Assembly: GCA_028622995.1 (NCBI GenBank)
Contig: JAJQJQ010000004.1
Span: 4,030,001-4,094,000 of the forward strand
Origin: Panagrolaimus kolymaensis
Lineage: Eukaryota > Nematoda > Chromadorea > Rhabditida > Panagrolaimidae
DNA length: 64,000 bases
Direction: 5' to 3'
Numbering within the stretch: position 1 is the first letter of the stretch; each line of letters begins with the position of its first letter. A program made the translations under genes and the position numbers. Under the pieces are notes generated by a model that worked only from the letters and a program-made list of their open reading frames with translations, was not told the origin of the DNA and ran no database searches. Shown one piece after another: positions 31,996-43,400 of the stretch.

Positions 31996-32756
31996 TCAAC
32001 AATAATTTTTTGTAAAAAGAGAAATATATACACAGTTGGAAAGAAAATTGTAAATAATTTTTTGAGATTGAAGAACGGGAAGTTGTTGTTGAATTAAATC
32101 ATTTAATTCAAAGTCAAAGCGACTTAATGGACGATAAATAAAGATGCTGAAAAAGAAAAAAATTTTTCTGGAAATTTAACAACAAAATTAAATTACCCAA
32201 AAACATCAAGTTTAGATAAAGTTTTGATGTAACAAATAAATTCTTCCATATTGCAATTTGATCGAATACCACCATAAAATATCAAAGTTTTCAATCGAGG
32301 TGTAATCAATTTTTTCAAATCTTCTAATTCAATAAAGTCAACATTGAGAAAAAGTTGTTCGCATGAATTGAAACTAAAAGGTAATCGCTGAAGAATGGCA
32401 GCATCAATAGTTTGATCACCGTTTTCCTTACAAATATCAATTGTGCCAATAATTTCAGGTTTCTTTTTAAATATAAAAATATCTGCTTCATTGACTCCTT
32501 TACAGAATTCAGTTTCTTCACAATAACACAAAATTTTATATTTATATGCTAAATTAATTTTAGTAAATGAAAATTCATCGATAACGTGACATCTTTTTGT
32601 GAGTTTTCTTGTTGAAGCATTTATTTGAGCGAAGGATTTTAAATTTTTTGGTTCACAAATTTCAGCAAATCTCTTTTGACATACATAAGGTAAAGATGGA
32701 AAATCAAAGGTTGTTTCATCCTTTGATTCAATGAACTTCATATTTGTAGTACCCAT
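31996..32756 (-). CDS. F-box-like protein, nematode-type
   Basis: Two exons join in frame: 32756-32197 and 32146-31996, giving 236 residues. The donor is GTAATT after a shared Gly codon and the acceptor is a good TTTTTCAG; without the splice the frame ends four bases later. Residues 18-45 (FPSLPYVCQKRFAEI...LKSFAQIN) look like a degenerate F-box: Leu-Pro, then helices with hydrophobic spacing. The rest resembles the poorly conserved C-terminal halves of nematode F-box proteins, with Cys and Leu spread through it. An F-box binds Skp1 and makes the protein a substrate adaptor of an SCF ubiquitin ligase; substrate unknown. A TTTCTAG sits two bases before the ATG (32757-32763), the geometry of a cis- or trans-splice acceptor. 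The exact F-box match is by eye and weak. Confidence 0.55.
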
Positions 32757-33260
32757 ATCTAGAAATAATCAAATTCTTTTAATGGGAAATAATTGAATAA
32801 AGCTTCAAAAAAAGGCAAATGAAAATACATATGACCTTTATCTTTCGGAATCCTCATAAAGGCTGCTATAATGCACCCTCTGAGCCAAGAGCGCCTTTTA
32901 TCCGTTTATCACACCTTTAACTAATTTTATTTTTCATTTCTCCTCCTCATGGGTGATACCTATTGAAGTGACTTTTATCATAAATTAATTGGAAACCTTT
33001 TAAAAAGCAATGAAAATTCTGCATAGTTTATTGTGAATAGCAGTTAAAAGGAACTTTTTACATCGTATATAATATCGCAAGACAAGCATGGCATCAACAA
33101 AAATTGAAGACAAAGTTTTAAAGAAATTTATTCGTTTTTCAATTACATCAATACAAAAATTTATTCATATAAATCATAAACAATAATGACAACATGTATA
33201 ATTAACAAGGAAAATACAAAAGAAAGATAAATTATTGGAACGTTTTTCTATGATCAAATT
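32757..33260. other. Intergenic between the V-ATPase c gene and the F-box-like gene
   Basis: No gene is seen. It should hold the 3' UTR of the V-ATPase c gene (right) and the promoter or acceptor of the F-box-like gene (left). Confidence 0.4.
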
Positions 33261-33792
33261 TTAAGTTGAACTGAGAACCAAAGCAGAGATCATGCCATAA
33301 AGACCCAATACCTATAAAACGACATTGATAAACTTTAACTTCGAAAAATGGTAAACTTACTTCAGAGAAAATAAGAATAAGTATCATACCAACAAAAAGT
33401 CGAGGTTGTTGAGCAATACCACGTACACCAGCATCTCCAACAATACCAATAGCATAACCAGCTGCGAGACCACATAAACCACATGTTAGACCAGCAGCAA
33501 GATGAGAGAATCCAGTATAAACTGGATATGCTTTTCCACCAACATTTAATCGTCCAGCAAGGATAACACCAACCACGAGACCATAAATTGCAATAATACC
33601 AGCCATAACAACAGGAACAATAGCTTTCATAATAAGATCAGGACGCATTACACCCATGCATGCTATTGCAGTTCCAGATTTAGCTGTTCCATATGCTGCA
33701 CCAGCAGCAGTAAACACCATAGCAGCCGTGACACCAAGTGATCCAAAAAAGGGTCCATATGCAGCTTCTTCAGATTCGATGATAGCATTCAT
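33261..33792 (-). CDS. vha-3: V-type proton ATPase 16-kDa proteolipid (c) subunit
   Basis: Two exons, 33792-33361 and 33311-33261, encode 160 residues, the usual length. The subunit forms the proton-carrying c-ring of the membrane V0 sector. Four hydrophobic helices are visible. Family blocks include [79 protein letters not shown] and [15 protein letters not shown]. The essential proton-binding Glu is the last residue of exon 1 (IFSE), and the 49-nt intron directly follows its codon. The product matches C. elegans VHA-2/VHA-3 closely; the two differ little, so the symbol is provisional. A TTTTGTAG ends two bases before the ATG, so the mRNA is probably trans-spliced there or has a non-coding first exon. 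Confidence 0.95.
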
Positions 33793-33800
33793 ATCTACAA
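33793..33800 (-). promoter_or_regulatory. Splice acceptor immediately upstream of the V-ATPase c start codon
   Basis: On the minus strand the sequence TTTTGTAG-AT-ATG leaves only two bases between an acceptor AG and the start codon. The F-box-like gene has TTTCTAG-AT-ATG. In nematodes this geometry is typical of spliced-leader addition; a short 5' UTR intron is the alternative. Confidence 0.5.
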
Positions 33801-34698
33801 AACAAAAAATTAATCTTTACATAAATTAAATATAACAGTAAATTTGTCACGCAAAAAGAAACGCTTCATAAAACTTCAAGCTTCAAAAAAGGAAGATTTT
33901 TGTTTTGGCAAAGAAAGCTGCTTTCTTCCCAATAGGCTACAGTATTTGTAAAGTGGCGGCATAAGTTGCGAGAAACAGGAGCATTTTCAAAAAAGCATTA
34001 ACAAAACTTTTTTTCAAAAGTTTACCAACAAAAAGATACATATTATAACTAAAAGGAAGCAAGTAAAAATGATATCAAAAATCTTCTTTTTTTCTTCAAT
34101 CAATGCAATAATGTGTATGTATGCTTTTTATCTTCAATTTACTTTGCTGTTTTTTTCTAACTTTGGTAATTTTTGCTTGAACTTTTTATTGCAAAACTAA
34201 TGACTTGTTGCAAGTTTTAAACTTTTCAACATCGCTAATTTGCGTTCCAATATTATCACAAAATTACGTATGTAAAAAGAGTGTTTAGAATTGGTGTTCA
34301 TTGATTTATTCATTCATTTACAATTTACTCGGTCGTTTACTACATTATTTTATTGAAAACCAAAAAATAATAAACAAAAGACAAATAAGTTCGATTCAAT
34401 TACATCGTAAAAAAAACAATAGGAAGAAGAATATACATACACAACGAGGAGGACTTTCTTTGAAATTGGGTTTCATTCAGTGTTTTTTTTTTTTTTTTGT
34501 TAGTTTTTTTTCTTTAGAAGGATGGATTCAAAATAAAGTTCGTTGCAAAAAAGCAGCAACAAATAAAAATAATAAGAATAATACAGTTCCGACAAAAACA
34601 AAAAATCTATTTTGCTGGAAAGAAAAAAATGTGATGTTTGAAATGTTTACAAATTTATGAATAGGAAAAATAGTGGGCGATAATGGAGTAAAAGTTTT
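33801..34698. other. Intergenic, 0.9 kb, no gene supported
   Basis: Includes promoter sequence of the V-ATPase c gene and 3' UTR of the Ser/Arg-rich gene. A 17-nt T run occurs near 34482-34498. A + strand frame at 34301-34660 does not start with ATG and has low-complexity Lys/Asn content; discounted. Confidence 0.4.
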
Positions 34699-35454
34699 CT
34701 AAAATCTTGTGGTAATGATAGTTACATTTGGATTAATACAAGGAGAGCTACTAATTTCGCATTCGGGTTCTTCCTCAATGGTGTCACGAAAGCTTCCATT
34801 ATTGAAAAAACCTGGATGTCCCGCATGTCTTGGAGAATTTTGTTTCATTCGACGACGTTGAAAATCAGAATTTTCTGCATCATCTGATGAATCGGATAAT
34901 TCTGGAATTTCTTCAGATTGTTGCTTTTTAATTATGGGTCTTCGACTTCCAGTTGTTGTTGTAATGGTTGATGAATCAGTTTCAGTATTGTCATTGCTTT
35001 CTGAAGTTTTTCGATTTCTTCGAGAACTAAGTTGAAAGGTTGGAGGCTCTTTGAGGATGCAAGGCGCAGAAGAGCGACGATTTTTTTGTGATCGTTTTTG
35101 CGAAGCATTTGGTGATTTGGATGGAACGGAAACGTTATCTCCACCACATACCGAATAAGTGCGAGGCCGAACAAAGGTATCTGGAGGGCCTTCCTAAAAA
35201 TGGGTAAGGATAAAATTTGAGAAACTATAACCTAATTAAAACCAACTTACAGTTCCAACAGTAATTTGCAAGGAATGTCTTCGTTGTTGAAGATTTGGTA
35301 CTGTTAAGCCACCACTCAAAACGGATTCTATGGTGACGATTTGGAAGCAATCAAAATTTACACTTAAAGCAAAAAAAATGCTTTGATAAAGTAAAAATAA
35401 TTTCAAACTCATAAGTAAGAAAGCTTTAAAAAAAATTTGTTTATCAGAAGTCAT
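34699..35454 (-). CDS. Ser/Arg-rich protein with signal-like N-terminus; first exon lies in the tandem array
   Basis: Two exons, 35454-35251 and 35193-34699, join in phase to give 232 residues. The second exon has strong coding character. It is rich in Ser, Arg and Pro, with basic phosphorylation-type motifs (RRHS, RRSS, SSRRNRK), an acidic Ser patch (LSDSSDDAENSD) and the end NVTIITTRF. The stretch RRSSAPCILKEPPTFQ faintly recalls the RRSNSAPLI region of PABIR/FAM122 PP2A regulators; that is a guess. The N-terminal 35 residues from the first ATG are hydrophobic (FFKAFLLMSLKLFLLYQ), which would be a signal peptide or membrane helix and fits oddly with a phospho-regulatory body. An alternative is that translation starts elsewhere and that CACCATAG at about 35328-35335 is an acceptor. 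From 35316 rightward, exon 1 is the first unit of the array. Confidence 0.7.
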
Positions 35455-36200
35455 AAATCACATAAAAACCTACAAAAGTCGATCGGGATTTGTTTAGTGA
35501 AAGAAAAGGCTCAACTCGAGTTATGTGGCTTTGAAGAAAATAAATACCTATGTTAATGAGAGTATGAAACTTCGAGGTTTCATATCTCTTTATTCGAGGC
35601 AGCGAGTTAAAAATGACATACATTTATAGGGTTAAAAAAATAAATAAAAATTAATTGGAAAAGAAAAAAAATAGTCGCAATTCAAGAAATTTGATTTCCA
35701 GAAATACCAAATACTTGTATCAACAAGCATAGAGGAAGAGATAAGTGAATATCGTTTTGAATTAGGGCTTGAATTGGACATATGGATTTTTTGTTTTAAA
35801 TATTCATTATTAAATATATTAAAATTATTCCCAACAGGATTTTGTATTCGCTGCAGGTGAACTCCTGAATCGATGAACCATTTTTTTTGAACACATGTAT
35901 CAAGCTTAAAAATTGCTGAAACTCGTTTTGAATTACGGAGCTCAATAAAGCATATGGATTTTTTGAACCAGATATTTTTCTTATATTTTTTAAAAAATAT
36001 TTGAGTAATCTTAGAGATTTCCCTACCAAATAAGACCTTCAACCAGAAATTAAATTATTTATTTATTTAATGGATCAAGTAAGCGATGAGGTACTTAATC
36101 AAAATTAAAACTTTTTGAATAAGAAAAAAAATTCCATAGGAAAAGTGCTTTATTAATATCATATTTTATGATATTTTACATTCATTTTCAATGATATTTT
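35316..36200. repeat. Array unit 1 (S type, 885 bp), shared with exon 1 of the adjacent gene
   Basis: This first unit holds the real gene's first exon at its left end (to 35454 on the minus strand) and the gene's immediate upstream DNA in the rest. It has CGGATTC at the left edge, where most units have CGGATCC, and TCGGGATT where most have TCAGCATT (only one other unit, near 51590, shares this). It is the likely founder or a boundary-diverged copy. Confidence 0.9.
35563..35584. repeat. Perfect short hairpin present in every array unit
   Basis: TATGAAAC and GTTTCATA are exact inverted copies separated by TTCGAG. The same 22 bases recur in all 27 units that I inspected. It lies about 110 bp upstream of each unit's ATG (on the minus strand), a position that could matter for transcription or for replication fork stalling. 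Confidence 0.8.
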
Positions 36201-36339
36201 TCAAAACGGATCCTATGGTGACGATTTGGAAGCAATCAAAATTTACACTTAAAGCAAAAAAAATGCTTTGATAAAGTAAAAATAATTTCAAACTCATAAG
36301 TAAGAAAGCTTTAAAAAAAATTTGTTTATCAGAAGTCAT
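36166..36339 (-). CDS. 57-codon ATG-initiated frame repeated in every array unit (signal-like)
   Basis: This frame is the copy of the Ser/Arg-rich gene's exon 1 start. It begins with the same ATG and hydrophobic stretch (MTSDKQIFFKAFLLMSLKLF) and follows the gene for about 43 codons to the array boundary. It then runs 14 codons into array-specific sequence (ending NECKIS) and stops. Each unit I checked keeps it open, including those where the end is altered near 44.1-45.9 kb. The donor GTAAGT of the true exon 1 is not in the unit. Whether any copy is transcribed or translated is unknown; conservation may only reflect the youth of the array. If expressed, the product would be a tiny secreted or membrane peptide. 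Confidence 0.35.
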   Translation of the reverse strand: MTSDKQIFFKAFLLMSLKLFLLYQSIFFALSVNFDCFQIVTIGSVLKNIIENECKIS

Positions 36340-37440
36340 AAATCACATAAAAACCTACAAAAGTCGATCAGCATTTGTTTAGTGAAAGAAAAGGCTCAAC
36401 TCGAGTTATGTGGCTTTGAAGAAAATAAATACCTATGTTAATGAGAGTATGAAACTTCGAGGTTTCATATCTCTTTATTCGAGGCAGCGAGTTAAAAATG
36501 ACATACATTTATAGGGTTAAAAAAATAAATAAAAATTAATTGGAAAAGAAAAAAAATAGTCGCAATTCAAGAAATTTGATTTCCAGAAATACCAAACACT
36601 TGTATCAACAAGCATAGAGGAAGAGATAAGTGAATATCGTTTTGAATTAGGGCTTGAATTGGACATATCGATTTTTTGTTTTCAATATTTATTATTAAAT
36701 ATATTAAAATTATTCCCAACAGGATTTTGTATTGACTGCAGGTGAACTCTTGAATCAATCAAACTTTTTTTTGAATACAAGCATTAAGAAGAAAAAAACA
36801 TTAAAAAAATGTTGATCATCTCGATATGATCCTGTGGACGGTGGGAGCTAAGATTCATTGGAATCGCTCTAAAAACATTAATAAAAATTATTTAAAATAA
36901 GAGTTTTCACAAAATCAAAAATTTTTTATTTATCCATGGCTCTGATGAACAACACGGGCATCAACAACATAAAGGTTCAACAAAATGAAACCAACTTTGA
37001 GTTAGGGTTTGAATTGGAGATATGGATTTTTTGTTTTAAATATTCATTATTAAATATATTAAAATTATTCCCAACAGGATTTTGTATTCGCTGCAGGTGA
37101 ACTCCTGAATTGATGAACCATTTTTTTTGAACACATGTATCAAGCTTAGAAATTGCTGAAACTCGTTTTGAATTACGGAGCTCAATAAAGCATATGGATT
37201 TTTTGAACCAGATATTTTTCTTATATTTTTTAAAAAATATTTGAGTAATCTTAGAGATTTCCCTACCAAATAAGACCTTCAACCAGAAATTAAATTATTT
37301 ATTTATTTAATGGATCAAGTAAGCGATGAGGTACTTAATCAAAATTAAAACTTTTTGAATAAGAAAAAAAATTCCATAGGAAAAGTGCTTTATTAATATC
37401 ATATTTTATGATATTTTACATTCATTTTCAATGATATTTT
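36201..37440. repeat. Array unit 2 (L type, 1240 bp), representative of the long units
   Basis: L units are S units with about 355 extra bp. The extra part consists of a second, diverged copy of a roughly 140-bp internal segment (about 36632-36770 versus 37003-37125) and a stretch of about 215 bp not found in S units (about 36780-36995, with words such as CGATATGATCCTGTGGACG and CCATGGCTCTGATG). The two internal copies differ at fixed positions, for example CATATCGATT versus ATATGGATT and GACTGCAGG versus CGCTGCAGG. So L arose by an internal duplication plus insertion, or S by deletion between the two copies. Confidence 0.95.
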
Positions 37441-40400
37441 TCAAAACGGATCCTATGGTGACGATTTGGAAGCAATCAAAATTTACACTTAAAGCAAAAA
37501 AAATGCTTTGATAAAGTAAAAATAATTTCAAACTCATAAGTAAGAAAGCTTTAAAAAAAATTTGTTTATCAGAAGTCATAAATCACATAAAAACCTACAA
37601 AAGTCGATCAGCATTTGTTTAGTGAAAGAAAAGGCTCAACTCGAGTTATGTGGCTTTGAAGAAAATAAATACCTATGTTAATGAGAGTATGAAACTTCGA
37701 GGTTTCATATCTCTTTATTCGAGGCAGCGAGTTAAAAATGACATACATTTATAGGGTTAAAAAAATAAATAAAAATTAATTGGAAAAGAAAAAAAATAGT
37801 CGCAATTCAAGAAATTTGATTTCCAGAAATACCAAATACTTGTATCAACAAGCATAGAGGAAGAGATAAGTGAATATCGTTTTGAATTAGGGCTTGAATT
37901 GGACATATGGATTTTTTGTTTTAAATATTCATTATTAAATATATTAAAATTATTCCCAACAGGATTTTGTATTCGCTGCAGGTGAACTCCTGAATCGATG
38001 AACCATTTTTTTTGAACACATGTATCAAGCTTAAAAATTGCTGAAACTCGTTTTGAATTACGGAGCTCAATAAAGCATATGGATTTTTTGAACCAGATAT
38101 TTTTCTTATATTTTTTAAAAAATATTTGAGTAATCTTAGAGATTTCCCTACCAAATAAGACCTTCAACCAGAAATTAAATTATTTATTTATTTAATGGAT
38201 CAAGTAAGCGATGAGGTACTTAATCAAAATTAAAACTTTTTGAATAAGAAAAAAAATTCCATAGGAAAAGTGCTTTATTAATATCATATTTTATGATATT
38301 TTACATTCATTTTCAATGATATTTTTCAAAACGGATCCTATGGTGACGATTTGGAAGCAATCAAAATTTACACTTAAAGCAAAAAAAATGCTTTGATAAA
38401 GTAAAAATAATTTCAAACTCATAAGTAAGAAAGCTTTAAAAAAAATTTGTTTATCAGAAGTCATAAATCACATAAAAACCTACAAAAGTCGATCAGCATT
38501 TGTTTAGTGAAAGAAAAGGCTCAACTCGAGTTATGTGGCTTTGAAGAAAATAAATACCTATGTTAATGAGAGTATGAAACTTCGAGGTTTCATATCTCTT
38601 TATTCGAGGCAGCGAGTTAAAAATGACATACATTTATAGGGTTAAAAAAATAAATAAAAATTAATTGGAAAAGAAAAAAAATAGTCGCAATTCAAGAAAT
38701 TTGATTTCCAGAAATACCAAATACTTGTATCAACAAGCATAGAGGAAGAGATAAGTGAATATCGTTTTGAATTAGGGCTTGAATTGGACATATGGATTTT
38801 TTGTTTTAAATATTCATTATTAAATATATTAAAATTATTCCCAACAGGATTTTGTATTCGCTGCAGGTGAACTCCTGAATCGATGAACCATTTTTTTTGA
38901 ACACATGTATCAAGCTTAAAAATTGCTGAAACTCGTTTTGAATTACGGAGCTCAATAAAGCATATGGATTTTTTGAACCAGATATTTTTCTTATATTTTT
39001 TAAAAAATATTTGAGTAATCTTAGAGATTTCCCTACCAAATAAGACCTTCAACCAGAAATTATTTATTTATTTATTTAATGCATCAAGTAAGCGATGAGG
39101 TACTTAATCAAAATTAAAACTTTTTGAATAAGAAAAAAAATTCCATAGGAAAAGTGCTTTATTAATATCATATTTTATGATATTTTACATTCATTTTCTA
39201 TGATATTTTTCAAAACGGATCCTATGGTGACGATTTGGAAGCAATCAAAATTTACACTTAAAGCAAAAAAAATGCTTTGATAAAGTAAAAATAATTTCAA
39301 ACTCATAAGTAAGAAAGCTTTAAAAAAAATTTGTTTATCAGAAGTCATTAATCACATAAAAACCTACAAAAGTCGATCAGCATTTGTTTAGTGAAAGAAA
39401 AGGCTCAACTCGAGTTATGTGGCTTTGAAAATTAAAAATACCTATGTTAATGAGAGTATGAAACTTCGAGGTTTCATATCTCTTTATTCGAGGCAGCGAG
39501 TTAAAAATGACATACATTTATAGGGTTAAAAAAATAAATAAAAATTAATTGGAAAAGAAAAAAAATAGTCGCAATTCAAGAAATTTGATTTCCAGAAATA
39601 CCAAACACTTGTATCAACAAGCATAGAGGAAGAGATAAGTGAATATCGTTTTGAATTAGGGCTTGAATTGGACATATCGATTTTTTGTTTTCAATATTTA
39701 TTATTAAATATATTAAAATTATTCCCAACAGGATTTTGTATTGACTGCAGGTGAACTCTTGAATCAATCAAACTTTTTTTTGAATACAAGCATTAAGAAG
39801 AAAAAAACATTAAAAAAATGTTGATCATCTCGATATGATCCTGTGGACGGTGGGAGCTAAGATTCATTGGAATCGCTCTAAAAACATTAATAAAAATTAT
39901 TTAAAATAAGAGTTTTCACAAAATCAAAATTTTTTTATTTATCCATGGCTCTGATGAACAACACGGGCATCAACAACATAAAGGTTCAACAAAATGAAAC
40001 CAACTTTGAGTTAGGGTTTGAATTGGAGATATGGATTTTTTGTTTTAAATATTCATTATTAAATATATTAAAATTATTCCCAACAGGATTTTGTATTCGC
40101 CGCAGGTGAACTCCTGAATCGATGAACCATTTTTTTTGAACACATGTATCAAGCTTAGAAATTGCTGAAACTCGTTTTGAATTACGGAGCTCAATAAAGC
40201 ATATGGATTTTTTGAACCAGATATTTTTCTTATATTTTTTAAAAAATATTTGAGTAATCTTAGAGATTTCCCTACCAAATAAGACCTTCAACCAGAAATT
40301 AAATTATTTATTTATTTAATGGATCAAGTAAGCGATGAGGTACTTAATCAAAATTAAAACTTTTTGAATAAGAAAAAAAATTCCATAGGAAAAGTGCTTT

Positions 40401-43400
40401 ATTAATATCATATTTTATGATATTTTACATTCATTTTCAATGATATTTTTCAAAACGGATCCTATGGTGACGATTTGGAAGCAATCAAAATTTACACTTA
40501 AAGCAAAAAAAATGCTTTGATAAAGTAAAAATAATTTCAAACTCATAAGTAAGAAAGCTTTAAAAAAAATTTGTTTATCAGAAGTCATAAATCACATAAA
40601 AACCTACAAAAGTCGATCAGCATTTGTTTAGTGAAAGAAAAGGCTCAACTCGAGTTATGTGGCTTTGAAGAAAATAAATACCTATGTTAATGAGAGTATG
40701 AAACTTCGAGGTTTCATATCTCTTTATTCGAGGCAGCGAGTTAAAAATGACATACATTTATAGGGTTAAAAAAATAAATAAAAATTAATTGGAAAAGAAA
40801 AAAAATAGTCGCAATTCAAGAAATTTGATTTCCAGAAATACCAAACACTTGTATCAACAAGCATAGAGGAAGAGATAAGTGAATATCGTTTTGAATTAGG
40901 GCTTGAATTGGACATATCGATTTTTTGTTTTCAATATTTATTATTAAATATATTAAAATTATTCCCAACAGGATTTTGTATTGACTGCAGGTGAACTCTT
41001 GAATCAATCAAACTTTTTTTTGAATACAAGCATTAAGAAGAAAAAAACATTAAAAAAATGTTGATCATCTCGATATGATCCTGTGGACGGTGGGAGCTAA
41101 GATTCATTGGAATCGCTCTAAAAACATTAATAAAAATTATTTAAAATAAGAGTTTTCACAAAATCAAAAATTTTTTATTTATCCATGGCTCTGATGAACA
41201 ACACGGGCATCAACAACATAAAGGTTCAACAAAATGAAACCAACTTTGTGTTAGGGTTTGAATTGGAGATATGGATTTTTTGTTTTAAATATTCATTATT
41301 AAATATATTAAAATTATTCCCAACAGGATTTTGTATTCGCTGCAGGTGAACTCCTGAATTGATGAACCATTTTTTTTGAACACATGTATCAAGCTTAGAA
41401 ATTGCTGAAACTCGTTTTGAATTACGGAGCTCAATAAAGCATATGGATTTTTTGAACCAGATATTTTTCTTATATTTTTTAAAAAATATTTGAGTAATCT
41501 TAGAGATTTCCCTACCAAATAAGACCTTCAACCAGAAATTAAATTATTTATTTATTTAATGGATCAAGTAAGCGATGAGGTACTTAATCAAAATTAAAAC
41601 TTTTTGAATAAGAAAAAAAATTCCATAGGAAAAGTGCTTTATTAATATCATATTTTATGATATTTTACATTCATTTTCAATGATATTTTTCAAAACGGAT
41701 TCTATGGTGACGATTTGGAAGCAATCAAAATTTACACTTAAAGCAAAAAAAATGCTTTGATAAAGTAAAAATAATTTCAAACTCATAAGTAAGAAAGCTT
41801 TAAAAAAAATTTGTTTATCAGAAGTCATAAATCACATAAAAACCTACAAAAGTCGATCAGCATTTGTTTAGTGAAAGAAAAGGCTCAACTCGAGTTATGT
41901 GGATTTGAAGAAAATAAATACCTATGTTAATGAGAGTATGAAACTTCGAGGTTTCATATCTCTTTATTCGAGGCAGCGAGTTAAAAATGACATACATTTA
42001 TAGGGTTAAAAAAATAAATAAAAATTAATTGGAAAAGAAAAAAAATAGTCGCAATTCAAGAAATTTGATTTCCAGAAATACCAAACACTTGTATCAACAA
42101 GCATAGAGGAAGAGATAAGTGAATATCGTTTTGAATTAGGGCTTGAATTGGACATATCGATTTTTTGTTTTCAATATTTATTATTAAATATATTAAAATT
42201 ATTCCCAACAGGATTTTGTATTGACTGCAGGTGAACTCTTGAATCAATCAAACTTTTTTTTGAATACAAGCATTAAGAAGAAAAAAACATTAAAAAAATG
42301 TTGATCATCTCGATATGATCCTGTGGACGGTGGGAGCTAAGATTCATTGGAATCGCTCTAAAAACATTAATAAAAATTATTTAAAATAAGAGTTTTCACA
42401 AAATCAAAAATTTTTTATTTATCCATGGCTCTGATGAACAACACGGGCATCAACAACATAAAGGTTCAACAAAATGAAACCAACTTTGTGTTAGGGTTTG
42501 AATTGGAGATATGGATTTTTTGTTTTAAATATTCATTATTAAATATATTAAAATTATTCCCAACAGGATTTTGTATTCGCTGCAGGTGAACTCCTGAATC
42601 GATGAACCATTTTTTTTGAACACATGTATCAAGCTTAGAAATTGCTTAAACTCGTTTTGAATTACGGAGCTCAATAAAGCATATGGATTTTTTGAACCAG
42701 ATATTTTTCTTATATTTTTTAAAAAATATTTGAGTAATCTTAGAGATTTCCCTACCAAATAAGACCTTCAACCAGAAATTATTTATTTATTTATTTAATG
42801 CATCAAGTAAGCGATGAGGTACTTAATCAAAATTAAAACTTTTTGAATAAGAAAAAAAATTCCATAGGAAAAGTGCTTTATTAATATCATATTTTATGAT
42901 ATTTTACATTCATTTTCAATGATATTTTTCAAAACGGATTCTATGGTGACGATTTGGAAGCAATCAAAATTTACACTTAAAGCAAAAAAAATGCTTTGAT
43001 AAAGTAAAAATAATTTCAAACTCATAAGTAAGAAAGCTTTAAAAAAAATTTGTTTATCAGAAGTCATAAATCACATAAAAACCTACAAAAGTCGATCAGC
43101 ATTTGTTTAGTGAAAGAAAAGGCTCAACTCGAGTTATGTGGATTTGAAGAAAATAAATACCTATGTTAATGAGAGTATGAAACTTCGAGGTTTCATATCT
43201 CTTTATTCGAGGCAGCGAGTTAAAAATGACATACATTTATAGGGTTAAAAAAATAAATAAAAATTAATTGGAAAAGAAAAAAAATAGTCGCAATTCAAGA
43301 AATTTGATTTCCAGAAATACCAAACACTTGTATCAACAAGCATAGAGGAAGAGATAAGTGAATATCGTTTTGAATTAGGGCTTGAATTGGACATATCGAT

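Noticed and set aside
33232..33310. C-terminal extension of the V-ATPase c subunit by 42 residues
   Set aside because: It is intron read-through. Splicing after IFSE restores the conserved VLGLYGMI end and a stop at 33261.
34301..34660. 119-codon + strand frame
   Set aside because: No ATG at its opening, low-complexity Asn/Lys and poly-Phe from a T run, no motif.
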